DNA of 64,000 bases from Megaustenia siamemsis (Eukaryota > Mollusca > Gastropoda > Stylommatophora > Ariophantidae), in assembly GCA_032433765.1 (NCBI GenBank), contig JAVIAB010000159.1, positions 60,503,543-60,567,542 of the forward strand, written 5' to 3'. Position 1 is the first letter of the stretch, and each line of letters starts with the position of its first letter. The notes below the pieces were generated by a model, which ran no database searches, was not told where the DNA came from, and was given only the letters and a program-made list of their open reading frames with translations. Shown here in pieces: positions 1 through 13,000 of the stretch. A program made the translations under genes and the position numbers.

Positions 1-467
1 TATGTCAATAGCAAGGAGAAAGAGAGTTCATCAGTGCTATATAGAAACAATTCTGATCTATGGAAGCGATTCATGGACAGTAGACAAACAAATGAAAAGA
101 CGATTAAAGGCCGCACAGATGGAATTTCTTAGAAGAATGTTAAAAGTTCCCTGGACAGCTGAAAAGACCAATGCAGAAATTCTCAAAGAGGACAACACAA
201 AAAGGGAACTCCTACTAAAAAAACAGAAATAAACAATCAACATTTTTCTGGCACATCATGAGAAGAGGAAAGTCGGAATACTTCGTTACAACTGACAATA
301 TAAAATAAAGAGAGATCGCTGAGGACAAAGAGAGAAAATACTGGATACCTTCGTTTCATTGCATGGAAAACAGTCAACAACAGAACTGATACAATGCACT
401 GTAGATAGAACTTTGTGAAAGGACATGCTCGCCTACAAAACCGGTATGGCACATGATGATGATGATG
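1..467 (+). mobile_element. LINE family A, 3' end fragment
   Basis: Positions 2-232 encode the far C-terminal part of an endonuclease/reverse-transcriptase LINE protein. It has the ILIYGSDSWTVDKQM segment that follows the RT palm and thumb in this group, then FLRRMLKVPWTAEKTN. After the stop the homology goes on in shifted frames (HHEKRKVGI-like, then NRYGT) to a (gat)n tail at about 453-468. The copy runs off the left edge of the window and carries frame breaks, so it is dead. Three other 3' ends of the same family lie at 25.8-26.2 kb (minus), 36.3-36.7 kb and 49.1-49.2 kb. The GAT-repeat tail instead of poly(A) is seen in all of them. Confidence 0.8.
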
Positions 468-650
468 AAGGAGTTGTTGCCTGATACTACACAGTTGACC
501 GTGACCTTGAATGTAATTTCTGTGAAAAAATCACCGAAGATGTTCATACAGTTACCATATCAACATGTTCTCTCGATTAAGTACCCGTATCAACTGTTAA
601 TTCATCAGACATACTTCGAGAGAAGCTATAAGCCTGTGTATAATTTTATT

Positions 651-785
651 GATAACATAGTGCCAACGTTAAACAAAACTGATATACCTGCGCGACATAA
701 CATAGTGCCAACGTTAAACAAAACTGATATACCTGCGCGACATAACATAGTGCCAACGTTAAACAAAACTGGTATACCTGCGCGA
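651..785. repeat. 45-bp tandem repeat, three copies
   Basis: Three head-to-tail units of exactly 45 bp (651-695, 696-740, 741-785) are nearly identical; the last differs by one base. They contain the segment gtgccaacgttaaacaaaac. The unit is a multiple of three, so the frames over it stay open, but flanking sequence gives no sign of a gene. Confidence 0.9.
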
Positions 786-1239
786 CCCTCTTTCGAACAG
801 GTGTACGTGATAGCGTCCGCCAAACCATTCTCTTTTTGGTATTCCAATAAATCTAGACATTTAGGACTGAAATCTGCCACACATGCTCGAACGGCATCTG
901 CCTGCCTTTTTAAGAAAAAAAACAAACAAAAGTTGTCCATCAGAAGCGACAAGGTAATGGTTTGATTGAATCATTAAATCATCATCATGTGCAATGACTG
1001 CAAGGCCATATTGTTATGTTTCTCATTACTCTCATTAGTTTCCTTCAATTTCTTTTCTCTAATGACTTTCTTCCATCCAATTTGGCATTTTCCTCTTTAT
1101 CCTCAAGTTGCCCGATTTCTTTTTACATGTCGCTTGTTTCCCATATTTGTTTTCCTTTTCCTTTTACTGAAAAAAAGCTCTGTATATTTTTTCTAAATAT
1201 CTTTAGTATCAAAACGATTCTGCTGTAAAACCCTCTTAC

Positions 1240-1566
1240 AGTAGTCTCTAAGTATCTTGTATAGTAGTCTCTAAGTACCTTGTATAGTACTCTCTAAGGA
1301 TCTCGTATAGTAGTCTCTAAGTATCTTGTATAGTAGTCTCTAAGTATCTCGTATAGTAGTCTCTAAGTATCTTGTATAGTAGTCTCTAAGTATCTTGTAT
1401 AGTAGTCTCTAAGTATCTTGCATAGTAGTCTCTAAGTATCTTGTATAGTAGTCTCTAAGTATCTTGTATAGTAGTCTCTAAGTATCTTGTATAGTAGTCT
1501 CTAAGTATCTTGCATAGTAGTCTCTAAGTATCTTGTATAGTAGTCTCTAAGTATCTTGTATAGTAA
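1240..1566. repeat. 23-bp minisatellite
   Basis: About fourteen copies of a 23-bp unit starting agtagtctctaagtatcttg, with scattered single-base variants. The array stops where agtaatctgtctctcg begins. No coding potential. Confidence 0.92.
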
Positions 1567-1860
1567 TCTGTCTCTCGTTTGTGTTATTTTCTTGTGCATG
1601 ATTTATGTCCTTATGACTTGACTCAATAAAATTATATGAAACATTTATTTTCCTTACTGCTAATAACAAGGACTGCAACATTATATCGCCTGCATGGCTA
1701 CACGGACCAGCACTGTAAGAGGAGAATAGAACAGAATCGCTGTCACCCACCACGTGTGTCGTAAGAGGCGACTCAGGAGATGAGGAATATTTACTCCCGC
1801 ATCGAATAGCACGTGCATTGAGCGACCTTGATGACAAATTTTCCAAAGCATTTTAGAATT
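1567..1860. other. Spacer holding a short dispersed-repeat fragment
   Basis: This is unique-looking sequence between the 23-bp minisatellite and the 33-bp satellite. At about 1737-1785 it shares the core gtcgtaagaggcgact with the element at 38.74-39.05 kb, so it holds a piece of the same dispersed (SINE-like) family. Nothing else is recognised. Confidence 0.45.
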
Positions 1861-3012
1861 ACTTTAACAAATGGTAGGTCTGATACGGGGTTTGCTGCAA
1901 CAAGTGGTAGGTCTGATACGGGGTTTGCTGCAACAAGTGGTAGGTCTGATACGGGGTTTGCTGTAACAAGTGGTAGATCGGATACGGGGTTTGCTGTAAC
2001 AAGTGGTAGAGCGGATACAGTGTTTGCTGTAACAAGTGGTAGAGCGGATAAGGTGATTGATGTAACAAGTGGTAGAACGGATAAGGTGATTGTTGTAACA
2101 AGTGGTAGAGCGGATTAGGTGATTGTTGTAACAAGTGGTAGAACGGATAAGGTGATTGTTGTAACAAGTGGTAGAGCGGATAAGGTGATTGTTGTAACAA
2201 GTGGTAGAACGGATAAGGTGATTGCTGTAACAAGTGGTAGAGCGGATAAGGTGATTGCTGTAACAAGTGGTAGAGGGGATAAGGTGATTGTTGTAACAAG
2301 TGGTAGAACGGATAAGGTGATTGCTGTAACAAGTGGTAGAGGGGATAAGGTGATTGTTGTAACACGTGGTAGAACGGATAAGGTGATTGCTGTAACAAGT
2401 GGTAGAGCGGATAAGGTGAAGGTGATTGCTGTAACAAGTGTTAGAGGGGATAAGGTGATTGTTGTAACAAGTGGTAGAACGGATAAGGTGATTGCTGTAA
2501 CAAGTGGTAGAGCGGATAGGGTGATTGATGTAACAAGTGGTAGAGTGGAAAAGGTGATTGCTGTAACAAGTGGTAGAACGGATAAGGTGATTTCTGTAAC
2601 AAGTGGTAGAACGGATAAGGTGATTGCTGTAACATGTGGTAGAGCGGATAAGGTGATTGATGAAACAAGTGGTAGAGTGGATAAGGTGATTGCTATAACA
2701 AGTGGTAGAGTGGATAAGGTGATTGCTGTAACAAGTGGTAGAGCGGATAAGGTGATTGATGTAACAAGTGGTAGAGTGGATAAGGTGATTGATGTAACAA
2801 GTGGTAGAGCGGATAAGGTGATTGATGTAACAAGTGGTAGAGTGGATAAGGTGATTGCTGTAACAAGTGGTAGAACGGATAAGGTGATTGATGTAACAAG
2901 TGGTAGAGTGGATAAGGTGATTGATGTAACAAGTGGTAGAGTGGATAAGGTGATTGATGTAACAAGTGGTAGAGTGGTTAAGGTGATTGATGTAACAAAT
3001 GGTAGAGCGGAC
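1861..3012. repeat. 33-bp satellite, subfamily A
   Basis: About 35 tandem 33-bp units. On the plus strand each unit reads KVIAVTSGRAD or a close variant (GFAATSGRSDT at the left edge). Units drift from left to right: gtctgatacggggtttgctg at the left becomes gcggataaggtgattgctg further in. The same 33-bp unit with a different consensus makes up the 4.07-17.23 kb and 22.65-25.7 kb arrays, so this is a diverged subfamily of one satellite, separated from the main array by a LINE fragment. The open frames across it are a by-product of the 33-bp length. Confidence 0.95.
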
Positions 3013-3099
3013 ATAATTATTGAGTTATTGAGTTATTTGCAAGTCATTCATCATCCTTGCACTCCGAACACTCCATAGGTGCTCAAATCCCCTGCTCAG

Positions 3100-4067
3100 C
3101 AAGTCCCTTTACTGTCCAGCGACTTACGACTCCAGTTCTATGTTGGTTGATACGTCTTCTTACACGCCCACTAAGTTTCTCATTTCTACGGTGCCCATCT
3201 TAACTCCCATCTCTTTCATCCGAAGAAGTGACGTGGATTTGTGGTCATGGAAGTCCAGTGCTGTTCCCACATCTCGGAAGGCATTGATGATGTCCGCCCG
3301 ATTCATTGGTTTATCGTCCTCAACGACAGCGCAGCTAGCCAACCTGTCCACTCTTTCATTTCCCCGTACTCCCGCTTGTCTAGTGACATAGGCAAAGGTG
3401 ACCTTACGTATTTTTTTTACTTCTGCCATGACTCTAACTATTGCATGCGTACAGAACCCGCCTCCCCCCTTTTTTTATCATGCTCATCGAATCACTCAGT
3501 ATACATGCGTGGGTGTAGTCTTGTGGCTCTAACCAGTTGAATGCCCTGGTCACTATCATCACTTCCATCGTCATGCTACTCGTGGTCATGACATATGCAC
3601 AAACTGTCTTCTTTGACTATTTTGCCTCTGTCTATCCGAGCGTGCTGTAAAAGCCCATGCACTTCTTTGGTGTCGTATTATAGATCCGCCAGTATAGATG
3701 ACTGCATTTTTCTCATCGGTGTTATCGCAGATGAGACTGTTGACCTCAGCATTTACTACGACTGAGTTCTGTTCCCTACCTTTCTTGTTGAGTGTGACAA
3801 TACACGAGCATGTCCCCTTGAATAACGTAGGCATAGGTATCTACGCCTCGCTAACGTTGATATTGGTAAGCCCACAGACCTCTTTGATAATATCTTCTGC
3901 TCGGAACACCAATGATTTGCATCTTTTTTGTCAGGCTCCTTTCCCTGTATTGAGCTCGTGGTGAAATGGATGCACTTTATCTGCACTAATCTTCAGGTAT
4001 GCTCGTGTTCTGAATTTCGTGATTCTGTCTTCCATGGTTGGAAAATCAAGAAGATACGTCATTGCTA
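3100..4067 (-). mobile_element. LINE family E, RNase H-region fragment
   Basis: Minus-strand pieces in shifting frames match the region after the RT domain of LINEs that carry RNase H. They include AVIYTGGSI (an RNase H beta-strand with catalytic Asp replaced by Gly in this copy), and further on VTRQAGVRGNERVDRLA, the classic HxGxxGNexaDxLA-like RNase H motif with Gln where the His sits. The upstream end (RARAYLKISAD) is homologous to the segment at about 61.28-61.36 kb, so both fragments come from one family. Several stops and frameshifts make it a dead fragment. It lies directly between two satellite blocks. Confidence 0.75.
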
Positions 4068-4069
4068 TA

Positions 4070-7000
4070 TATTGTGATATGAGGATTGCTGTTAGAAGTG
4101 GCAAAAGTGATATGAGGATTGCTGTAAGAAGTGGCAGAGTAGATATGAGGATTGTTGTAAGAAGTGGCACAAGTGATATAAGGATTGCTGTAAGAAGTGG
4201 CAAAGTAGAAATTAGGATTCCTGTAAGAAGTGGCACAAGTGATATGAGGATTCCTGTAAGAAATGGCAGAGTAGAAATAGGGATTGCTGTAAGAAGTGGC
4301 TCAAGTGATATAGGGATTACTGTAAGAAGTAGCAGAGTAGAAATAGGGATTGCTGTAAGAAGTGGCACTAGTGATATAGGGATTGCTGTAAGAAATGGCA
4401 GAGTAGAAATAGGGATTGCTGTAAGAAGTGGCACAAGTGATATAGGGATTGCTGTAAGAAGTGGCACAAGTGATATGAGGATTGCTGTAAGAAGTGGCAG
4501 AGTAGAAATAGGGACTACTGTAAGAAGTGGCACAAGTGATATAGGGATTGCTGTAACAAATGACAGAGTAGAAATAGGGATTGCTGGAAGGAATGGCAGA
4601 GTAGAAATAGGGATTGCTGTAAGAAGTGGCACAAGTGATATAGGGAATGCTGTAAGAAGTGGCAGAGTAGAAATAGGGATTGCTGTAAGAAGTGGCACAA
4701 GTGATATGAGGATTGCTGTAAGAAGTGGCACAACAGATATGAGGATTGTTGTAAGACGTTGCACAAGTGATATGAGGATTGCTGTAAGAAGTGGCAGAGT
4801 AGATATGGGGATTGCTGTAAAAAGTGGCACAATAGATATGGGAATTGCTGTAAGAAGTGGCAGAGTAGATATGGGGATTGCTGTAAGAAATGCCACAAGT
4901 GATATGAGGATTACTGTAAGAAGTGGCATAACTGATATGAGGATTGCTGTAAAAAGTGGCACAACTGATATGAGGATTGCTGTAAGAAGTGGCACAACAT
5001 ATATGAGGATTGCTGTAAGAAGTGGCAGAATAGATATGGGGATTGCTGTAAGAAGTAGCACAACTAATATGGGGATTTCTGTAAGAGGTGGCACAACAGA
5101 TATGGAGATTGCTGTAAGAAGTTGCAGAGTAGATATGGGGATTGCTGTAAGAAGTGGCACAACAGATATGGGGATTGCTGTAAGCAGTGGCAGAGTAGAT
5201 ATGAGGATTGCTGTAAGAAGTGGCACAAGTTATATGAGGATTGTTGTAAGACGTGGCAAAACTGATATGAGGATAGCTGTAAAAAGTGGGAGAGTAGATA
5301 TGGGGATTGCTGTTATAAGTGGTAGAGTAGATATTGTGATTACTGTAACAAGTGATAGATAAGATATAGGGATTGCTGTTACAAGTGGTAGAGTAGATAT
5401 GGGGATTGCTGTAAGAAGTGGTAGTGTAGATATGGGGATTGATGTAACAAGTGGTAGAGTAGTTATGGGGATTGCTGTAACAAGTGGTAGAGTAGATATA
5501 GGGATTGCTGTAACAAGTGGTAGAGTAGATATGGGGATTGATGTATCAAGTTTTAGAGTAGATATGGGGATTGCTGTAGCAAGTGGTAGAGTAGATATGG
5601 GGTTGCTGAAACAAGTGGTATAGTAGATATGGTGATTGCTGTAAGAAGTGGTATAGTAGATATGGGGATTGCTGTAACAAGTTGCCCAACTGATATGTGG
5701 ATTGGTGTAACAAGCTGCAGAGTTGATATGGGGATTGCGGTAACAAGTGGTAGAGTATATATACGAATTGCTGTAACAAGTGGCACAACTGATATAGGGA
5801 TTCCTGTACGAAGTGGCACAACAGATATGCTGATTGCTGTAAAAAGTGGCGCAACTGAGATGATGATTGCTGTAAGAAGTGGCACAACTGATATGAGGAT
5901 TGCTGTAAGAAGTGGCACACCAGATGTGTGGATTGCTGTAAAAAGGGGCAGATTAGACATGGGGATTGATGTAACAAGTGATAGAATAGCTATGGGGTTT
6001 GCTGTAAGAAGTGGCAAAGTAGGTATATGGATTCCTGTAACAAGTGGTAGAGTAGATATGGTGATTGCTGTAACAAGTGGTATAGTAGATATGGTGATTG
6101 CTGTTATGAGTGGTAGAGTAGATATGGGGATTGCCTTAAGAAGTGGTAGAGTAGATATAAGGATTGCTGTAGGAAGTGGTAGAGTAGATATGGGGATTGC
6201 TGTAAGCAGTGGCAGAGTAGATATGAGGATTGATGTAAGAAGTGGCACAGCACATATGAGGATTGCAGTAAAAAGTGGCACAAGTTATATGAGGATTGCT
6301 GTCAGAAGTGGCGCAGAGTAGATATGGGGAATGCTGTAAGAAGTGGAACAAGTGATATGAGGATTGTTGTAAGAAGTGGCACAATTTATATCAGGGTTGC
6401 TGTAAGAAGTGGCAGAGTAGATATGGGGATTGCTGTTATAAGAGGTTGAGTAGATATGGGGATTGTTGTAACAAGTGATATATATGATATGGGGATTGCT
6501 GTTATAAGTGGTAGAGTAGATATGGGGATTGCTGTTATAAGTGGTAGAGTAGATATGCGGATTGCTGTAAGAAGTGGTAGAGTAGATATGGGGATTGCTG
6601 TAAGAAGTAGAGTAAATATGGGGATTGCTGTAAGAAGTGGTAGAGTAGATATGAGGATTGCTGTAACGGTAGAGTAAATATGGGGATTGCTGTAAGAAGT
6701 GGTAGAGTAGATATGAGGATTGCTGTAACAAGTAGAGTAAATATGGGGATTGCTGTAAGAAGTGGTAGAGTAGATATGGGGATTGCTGTAAGAAGTGGTA
6801 GAGTTAAAATGGGGATTGCTGTAAGAAGTGGTATAGTAGATATGGGGATTGCTGTAAGAAGTGGTAGAGTAGATATGGGGATTGCCGTAACAAGTGGCAG
6901 AGTAGATATGGGGAATGCTGTAGCAAGAGGTACAACTGATATGGGGATTAATGTAACAAGCTGCAGAGTAGATATCGGGATTGCTGTAAGAAGTGGCAGA

Positions 7001-10000
7001 GTAGTTATGGGGATTGCTGTAAGAAATGGTAGAGTAGATATGGGGGTTTCTGTAACACGTGGCAGAGTTGATATGAGGATTGCTGTAACAAGTGTTAGAG
7101 TAGATTTGGGTATTGCTGTTATAAGAGGTATAGTAGATATGGGGATTGCTGTTATAAGTAGTAGTGTAGATATGAGGATTGATTTAACTAGTTGGAGAGT
7201 AGATATGGTGATTGCTATAAGAAGTGGTAGAGTAGGTATGGGGATTGCTGTAAGAAGTGGTATAGCATATATGGGGATTGCTGTAACAAGTTGCCCATCA
7301 GATATGTGGATTGGTGTAACAAGCTGCAGAGTTGATATGGGGATTGCGGTAACAAGTGGTAGAGTAGATATGGGGATTGCTGTAAGAAGTGGCACAGTAG
7401 GTATGGGGATTTCTGTAACAAGTGTTAGAGAAGATATGGGGATTGCTGTCATAAGTGGTAGAGTAGATATGGGGATTGATGTAACAAATGGTAGAGTAGA
7501 TATGGGGATTGCTGTTATAAGTAGTAGAGTATATATGGGGATTGATGTAACAAGTGGTAGAGTAGATATGGGGATTGCCGTAAGAAGTGGTATAGTAGGT
7601 ATGGGGATTGCTGTAACAAGTGGTAAAGTAGATATGGGGATTGCTGTAACAAGTGTTAGAGTAGATATGGGTATTGCTATCATAAGTGGTAGAGTAGATA
7701 TGGGGATTGCTGTAACAAGTGGTAGAGTAGATATGGGGATTGATGTAATAAGATGCAGAGTAGATATGGGGATTGCTGTAAGAAGTTGCAGATTAGATAT
7801 GGGAATTGCTGTAACAAGAGGCAGATTAGATATGGGGATTGCTGTAAGAAGGGGCAGATTAAATGTGGGGATTGCTGTAACAAGTGGCCGAGTAGATAAA
7901 GGGATTGTTTTAAAAAGTGGCAGATTAGATATGGGGATTGCTGTAACATGTGGTAGAGTAGATATGGGGATTCCTGTAAGAAGTGGTAGAGTGGATATGG
8001 GGATTGCTGTAACAAGTGACACAACATATATGGGGATTGGTGTAAGAAGTGGTAAAGTTAAAATGGGGATTGCTATAAGAAATGGTAGATATGGGGATTA
8101 CTGTAAGAAATTGCAGAGTAGATATGGGGATTGCTGTAAAAAGTTGCAGAGTAGATAAGTTGATTGCTGTAATATGTGGTAGATTAGATATGGAGATTGC
8201 TGTAAGAAGTGGTAGAGCAGATACGTAGATTGTTGCAACAAGTAGTAGGGTAGATATGGGGATTGCTGTACGAAGTGGTAGTGAAGATATAATGATTGCT
8301 GTAACAAGTGGTAGTGTAGATATGGGGATTGGTGTAAGAAGTGGTAGAGTAGATATGGGGATTGCTGTAAGAAGTGGTAGAGAAGATATAATGATTGCAG
8401 TAAGAAGTGGTAGAGTAGATATGGGGATTGCTGTAAGAAGTGATAGCGTAGATATGGTGATTGCTGTAAGAAGTGGTAGAGTAGATATGGGGATTGCCGT
8501 AAGAAGTGGTATAGTAGGTATGGGGATTGCTGTAACAAGTGGTAAAGTAGATATGGGGATTGCTGTAACAAGTGTTATAGTAGATATGGGTATTGCTATC
8601 ATAAGTGGTAGAGTAGATATGGGGATTGCTGTAACAAGTGGTAGAGTAGATATGGGGATTGATGTAATAAGATGCAGAGTAGATATGGGGATTGCTGTAA
8701 GAAGTTGCAGATTAGATATGTGAATTGCTGTAACAAGAGGCAGATTAGATATGGGGATTGCTGTAAGAAGGGGCAGATTAAATGTGGGGATTGCTGTAAC
8801 AAGTGGCCGAGTAGATAAAGGGATTGTTTTAAAAAGTGGCAGATTAGATATGGGGATTGCTGTAACATATGGTAGAGTAGATATGGGGATTCATGTAAGA
8901 AGTGGTAGAGTAGATATGGGGATTGTTGTAACAAGTGACACAACTGATATGGGGATTGGTGTAAGAAGTGGTAAAGTTAAAATGGGGATTGCTATAAGAA
9001 ATGGTAGATATGGGGATTACTGTAAGAAATTGCAGAGTAGATATGGGGATTGCTGTAAAAAGTTGCAGAGTAGATAAGTTGATTGCTGTATGATGTGGTA
9101 GATTAGATATGGAGATTGCTGTAAGAAGTAGTAGAGCAGATACGTAGATTGTTGCAACAAGTAGTAGGGTAGATATGGGGATTGCTGTAAGAAGTGGTAG
9201 AGAAGATATAATGATTGCTGTAAGAAGTGGTAGAGTAGATATGGGGATTGCTGTAAGAAGTGGTAGTGTAGATATGGGGATTGCTGTAAGAAGTGGTAGA
9301 GTAGATATGTGGATTGTTGTAACAAGTGGTAGGGTAGATATGGTGATTGCAGTAAGAAGTGGTAGAGAAGATATAATGATTGCAGTAAGATGTGGTAGAG
9401 TAGATATGGGGATTGCTGTAAGAAGTGATAGCGTAGATATGGTGATTGCTGTAAGAAGTGGTAGAGTAGATATGTGGATTGTTGCAACAAGTGGTAGGGT
9501 AGATACGGGGATTGCTGTAAGAAGTGGTAGAGTAGATATGGGGATTGCTGTAAGAAGTGGTAGAGTAGATATGTGGATTGTTGTAACAAGTGGTAGAGTA
9601 GATATGTGGATTGCTGTAACAAGTTGCAGAATAGATATGGGTATTGCTGTAAGAAGTTGCAGAGTAGATATGAGGATTGCTGTAAGAAGTTGCAAAATAG
9701 ATATGGGGATTGCTGTAAGAAGCGGTATAGTAGATATGGGGATTGTTGTAACAAGTGGCAGAGTAGATATGGGGATTGCAGTATTAAGTGGTAGAGTTAA
9801 AATGGGGATTGCTGTAAGAAGTGATAGAGTAGATATGAGGATTGCTGTAACAAGTGGTAGAGTAGATATGGAAATTGCTGTATCAAGTTGCAGAGTAGAT
9901 ATGGGGATTGCTGTAGCAAGAGGTACAACTGATATGGGGATTAATGTAACAAGCTGCAGAGTAGATATCGGGATTGCTGTAAGAAGTGGCAGAGTAGATA

Positions 10001-13000
10001 TGGGGATTGCTGTTAGAAGTGGCACAACAGATACGGTGATTGCTGTAAGAGGTGGCAGAGTTGATTTGGGGATTGCTGTAAGAGGTGGCACATATGATAT
10101 GGGGATTGTTGTAAGAAGTGGCACAACTAATATGGGGATTTGCTGTAAGAGGTGGCACAAATGATATGGGGATTGCTGTAAGAAGTTGCAGAGTAGATAT
10201 GGGGATTGCTGTAAGAAGTGGCACAAATGATATGGGGATTGCTGTAAGAAGTTGCAGAGTAGATATGGGGATTGCTGTAACAAGTTGCACAGTAGATATG
10301 GGAATTGCTGTAAGAAGTGGCACAAATGATATGGGGATTGCTGTAAGAAGTGGCACAACCGATATGAGGATTGCTGTAAGAAGTGGTAGAGTAGATATGG
10401 GGATTTTTGTAACAAGTGGTAGAGTACATATAGTAAATGCTGTAACAAGTAGCAGATTAGATATGGGGATTTCTGTAACACGTGGCAGAGTAGATATGGG
10501 GATTGATATAAAAAGTGGTAGACTAGATATGGGGATTGCTGTTATAAGTAGTAGAGTATATATAGGGATTGACGTAACAAGTGGTAGAGTAGTTATGGGG
10601 ATTGCTGTAAGAAGTGGTATAGTAGGTATGGGGATTGCTGTAACAAGTGGTAGAGTAGATATGGGGATTACTGTAAAAAGTTGCAGAGTAGATATGGGGA
10701 TTGCTGTAACAAGTGGTAGAGAATATATGGGTATTGCTCAAACAAGTGGTAGAGTAGATATGGTGATTGGTGTAACAAGTGGTAGAGTAGATATAGGGAT
10801 TGCTGTTATAATTGGTAGAGTAAATATGGGGATTGCTGTAAGAAGTGATAGAGTAGATATGTGGATTGTTGTAACAATTGGTAGAGTAGATATGGGGATT
10901 GCTGTAACAAGTGGTAGAGAATATATGGGTATTGCTCAAACAAGTGGTAGAGTAGATATGGTGATTGCTGTAACAAGTGGTAGAGTAGATATAGGGATTG
11001 CTGTTATAATTGGTAGAGTAAATATGGGGATTGCTGTAAGAAGTGATAGAGTAGATATGTGGATTGTTGTAACAATTGGTAGAGTAGATATGGGGATTGC
11101 TGTAGCAAATCGTAGAGTAGATAAGGGGATTGCTGCAACAAGTTGTCCAACTGATATGTGGATTGGTGTAACAAGCTTCACAGTTGATATGGGGATTGCG
11201 ATAACAAGTGGTAGAGTAGATATGGGGATTGCTGTAAGATGTGGCACAGTAGGTATGGGATTTTCTGTAACAAGTGTTAGAGTAGATATGGGGATTGCTG
11301 TTATAAGTTGTAGAGTAGATATGGGGATTGATGTAACAAGTGGTTGAGTAGATATGGGGATTGCTGTAAGAAGTGGTAGAGTAGATATGGGGATTGCTGT
11401 AACAAGTATTAGAGTAGATATGGGAATTGCTGTAACAAATGGAAGAGTAGATATGGTGATTGCTGTAACAAGTGGTAGAGCAGATATGGGTACTGTTGTA
11501 ACAAGTGGCAGAGTAGATATGGGGATTGCTGTAACAAGTGACAGAGTAGATATGGGTATTGCTGTAACAATTGGCAGAGTAGATATGGGGATTGCTGTAA
11601 CAAGTGGCAGAGTAGATATGTGGATTGTTGTACCAAATGGTAGGTTAGATATGGGGATTGCTGTAAGAATTATTAGAGTAGATATGTGGATTGTTGTAAC
11701 AAGTGGTAGAGTAGTTATGGGGATTGTTGTAAGAAGTGGTAGAGTAGATATGTGGATTGTTATAACAAATGGTAAGGTAGATATGGGGATTGCTGTAAGA
11801 AGTGGTAGAGTAGATATGTGGATTGTTGTAACAAGTGGTATTGCTTTAAGAAGTTGCAGATTAGACATGGGGATTGCTGTAAGAAGTTGCAGAGTAGATA
11901 TAGGGATTGCTGTAAGAAGTGGTAGAGTAGATATGGGGATTTATGTAACAAGTGGTAGAGTACATATGGTAAATGCTTAACAAGTAGCAGAGTAGATATG
12001 GGGATTTCTGTAACACGTGGCAGAGTAGATATGAGGATTGCTGTAACAAGTGTTAGAGTAGATATGGGTATTGCTGTTATTAGTGGTATAGTAGATATGG
12101 GGATTGATATAACAAATGGTAGAGTAGATTTGGGGATTGCTGTTATAAGTAGTAGAGTAGATATGGGGATTGATATAACAAATGGTAGAGTAGATATGGG
12201 TATTGCTGTTATAAGTGACACAACATATATGGGGATTGTTGTAAGAAGTGGTAAAGTTAAAATGGGGATTGCTATAAGAAATGGTAGATATGGGGATTAC
12301 TGTAAGAAATTGCAGAGTAGATATGGGGATTGCTGTAAAAAGTTGCAGAGTAGATAAGTTGATTGCTGTAATATGTGGTAGATTAGATATGGAGATTGCT
12401 GTAAGAAGTGGTAGAGCAGATACGTAGATTGTTGCAACAAGTAGTAGGGTAGATATGGGGATTGCTGTACGAAGTGGTAGTGAAGATATAATGATTGCTG
12501 TAACAAGTGGTAGTGTAGATATGGGGATTGGTGTAAGAAGTGGTAGAGTAGATATGGGGATTGCTGTAAGAAGTGGTAGAGAAGATATAATGATTGCAGT
12601 AAGAAGTGGTAGAGTAGATATGGGGATTGCTGTAAGAAGTGATAGCGTAGATATGGGGATTACTGTAAGAAGTTGCAGAGTAGATATGGGGATTGCTGTA
12701 AGAAGTGGCACAAATGATATGGGGATTGCTGTAAGAAGTTGCAGAGTAGATATGGGGATTGCTGTAACAAGTTGCACAGTAGATAAGGGGATTGCTGTAA
12801 GAAGTGGCACAAATGATATGGGGATTGCTGTAAGAAGTGGCACAACCGATATGAGGATTGCTGTAAGAAGTGGTAGAGTAGATATGGGGATTTTTGTAAC
12901 AAGTGGTAGAATACATATAGTAAATGCTGTAACAAGTAGCAGATTAGATATGGGGATTTCTGTAACACGTGGCAGAGTAGATATGGGGATTGATATAACA

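Noticed and set aside
453..965. 170-codon plus-strand frame as a host gene
   Set aside because: It spans a LINE tail and three copies of a 45-bp repeat, and shows no recognisable domain.
2115..3014. 299-codon minus-strand frame LPLVTSITLS, resembling an adhesin or antifreeze-type repeat protein
   Set aside because: It is the antisense of satellite subfamily A; the plus strand is equally open, and no start or flanking gene structure is seen.
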